Positions 63,264-64,000 of a stretch of DNA of 64,000 nt are shown here, piece after piece. The notes under the pieces were generated by a model that saw only the letters and a program-made list of their open reading frames with translations, was not told the DNA's origin and did no database searches. Positions within the stretch are counted from its first letter, which is position 1, and each line of letters starts with the position of its first letter. A program made the translations under genes and the position numbers. Source of the DNA: Gyrodactylus bullatarudis (Eukaryota > Platyhelminthes > Monogenea > Gyrodactylidea > Gyrodactylidae); NCBI GenBank assembly GCA_012064415.1, contig SSNU01000195.1, forward strand, positions 59,388 through 123,387, read 5' to 3'.

Positions 63264-63519
63264 CTCGGGGACAATGACAAAATCCAAATAGTGGAAAACC
63301 TTTATTTATGGAAGTAAACCTGTTTGATGTGTGCCTACAAAGAATGTAGATAGCTAATTGAAACTCTTGTGAACGTGGACTAACCACCAACTAAGAATTG
63401 AAAATATTGATTTATTCCAAAATCTTGATAATTCTAGATCTAAAATATACTCACGCTAAACTATACTAGTATTATTGATCAGAATTTTACTAATTTATTA
63501 TAATTGTTTTACAAATAGT

Positions 63520-63860
63520 ATTTATCAAGTAAGAGGTCGTATACGATGGTATATGAGAGATAGTAAAAGGCACTCTAAATTTAATCTAGTTTTTGAACCT
63601 ACAATGAACCTTCCAAGAAATGCTGGATATATTACCAGTCGAATATTTACGCGTCCCAGAATAGAAGATTATGAGGTTCAAATATTAAATTTTTCTGAAC
63701 GAACTGTACGTCTATCATTGACAGACACATCTAGTTGATGAACAAATAATTCCTTTCAAACCTCAGAAATGGAGCTTCAAACTATTCTCAAAAAATAATG
63801 AAGATGGATTGATAGATGATTTTTTTCATTTATGATGACTCTAAGGTCAATCTTTTGGCA
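63520..63860 (+). pseudogene. Possible retroelement fragment (post-protease linker)
   Basis: An open frame reads NLVFEPTMNLPRNAGY and then YEVQILNFSERTVRLSL, which resembles the stretch between protease and RT in gypsy-type pol proteins. After its stop at 63736 another frame continues with LVDEQIIPFKPQKWSF, which instead looks like piggyBac-type transposase. No start, splice context or complete domain. The assignment is tentative. Confidence 0.3.
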
Positions 63861-64000
63861 AGATTTCAGGAGATTACGTTCTGAAGGTGTGCCATAGGGA
63901 AAAGCAATGGATCAATTATCCCCAAAACTACTAATACTATTCAATAATGGATATTTTTAGGTTTTATTATTTTCCAATTATTTTAGCCATGATAGTCATG

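Overview
The window is AT-rich animal (metazoan) genomic DNA. Multi-exon GT-AG genes for conserved metazoan proteins (a SynGAP/RASAL2/DAB2IP-type RasGAP, Rab2, TRAP-alpha, ARL6IP1, legumain, a CAP protein) sit among decayed retroelements and DNA transposons. Many introns are extremely short (26, 27, 30, 31, 49, 53 nt) while others are kilobases long. I cannot name the species; the very short introns recall some reduced or parasitic animal lineages, but that is only a suggestion.

Layout. 1-12 kb: repeat-rich DNA without a host gene. It holds the 3' end of a Penelope-like element (PLE) at the left edge, a 140-bp inverted repeat around an integrase-tail fragment, a 620-bp perfect palindrome, and a minus-strand PLE remnant with its GIY-YIG endonuclease at 9.6-10.7 kb. 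12.3-43.2 kb: one plus-strand RasGAP gene that I reconstruct from 16 exons (1,467 codons, phase consistent throughout); its introns hold many MITE-like and PLE-derived insertions. 45.1-47.3 kb: a compact trio, Rab2 (-), TRAP-alpha/SSR1 (+) and ARL6IP1 (-), with a 121-bp divergent promoter region and a 47-bp tail-to-tail gap. 47.8-53.4 kb: nested transposons, namely a decayed minus-strand gypsy-type element split by a PLE with perfect 210-bp inverted arms and a 12-bp target duplication, next to a LINE fragment. 54.7-61.8 kb: a head-to-head legumain pair. The minus copy has lost both catalytic residues and looks broken; the plus copy is intact and carries a piggyBac element in its last intron. 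62.1-63.3 kb: an intact five-exon CAP-domain secreted protein on the minus strand. The right edge holds a retroelement scrap.

Most notable signal: hammerhead-ribozyme motifs. The terminal repeats of the PLE family carry CTGANGA...GAAA(TGTACA)TH cores on the sense strand, and the two strands of stem I change together between copies (CACTA/TAGTG, ACCA/TGGT, AATACCA/TGGTGTT, GAGA/TCTC). A separate tRNA-related SINE-like sequence at 21.7 kb carries a type I hammerhead directly after a Pol III B box. So two unrelated retroposon classes here use the same minimal ribozyme design.
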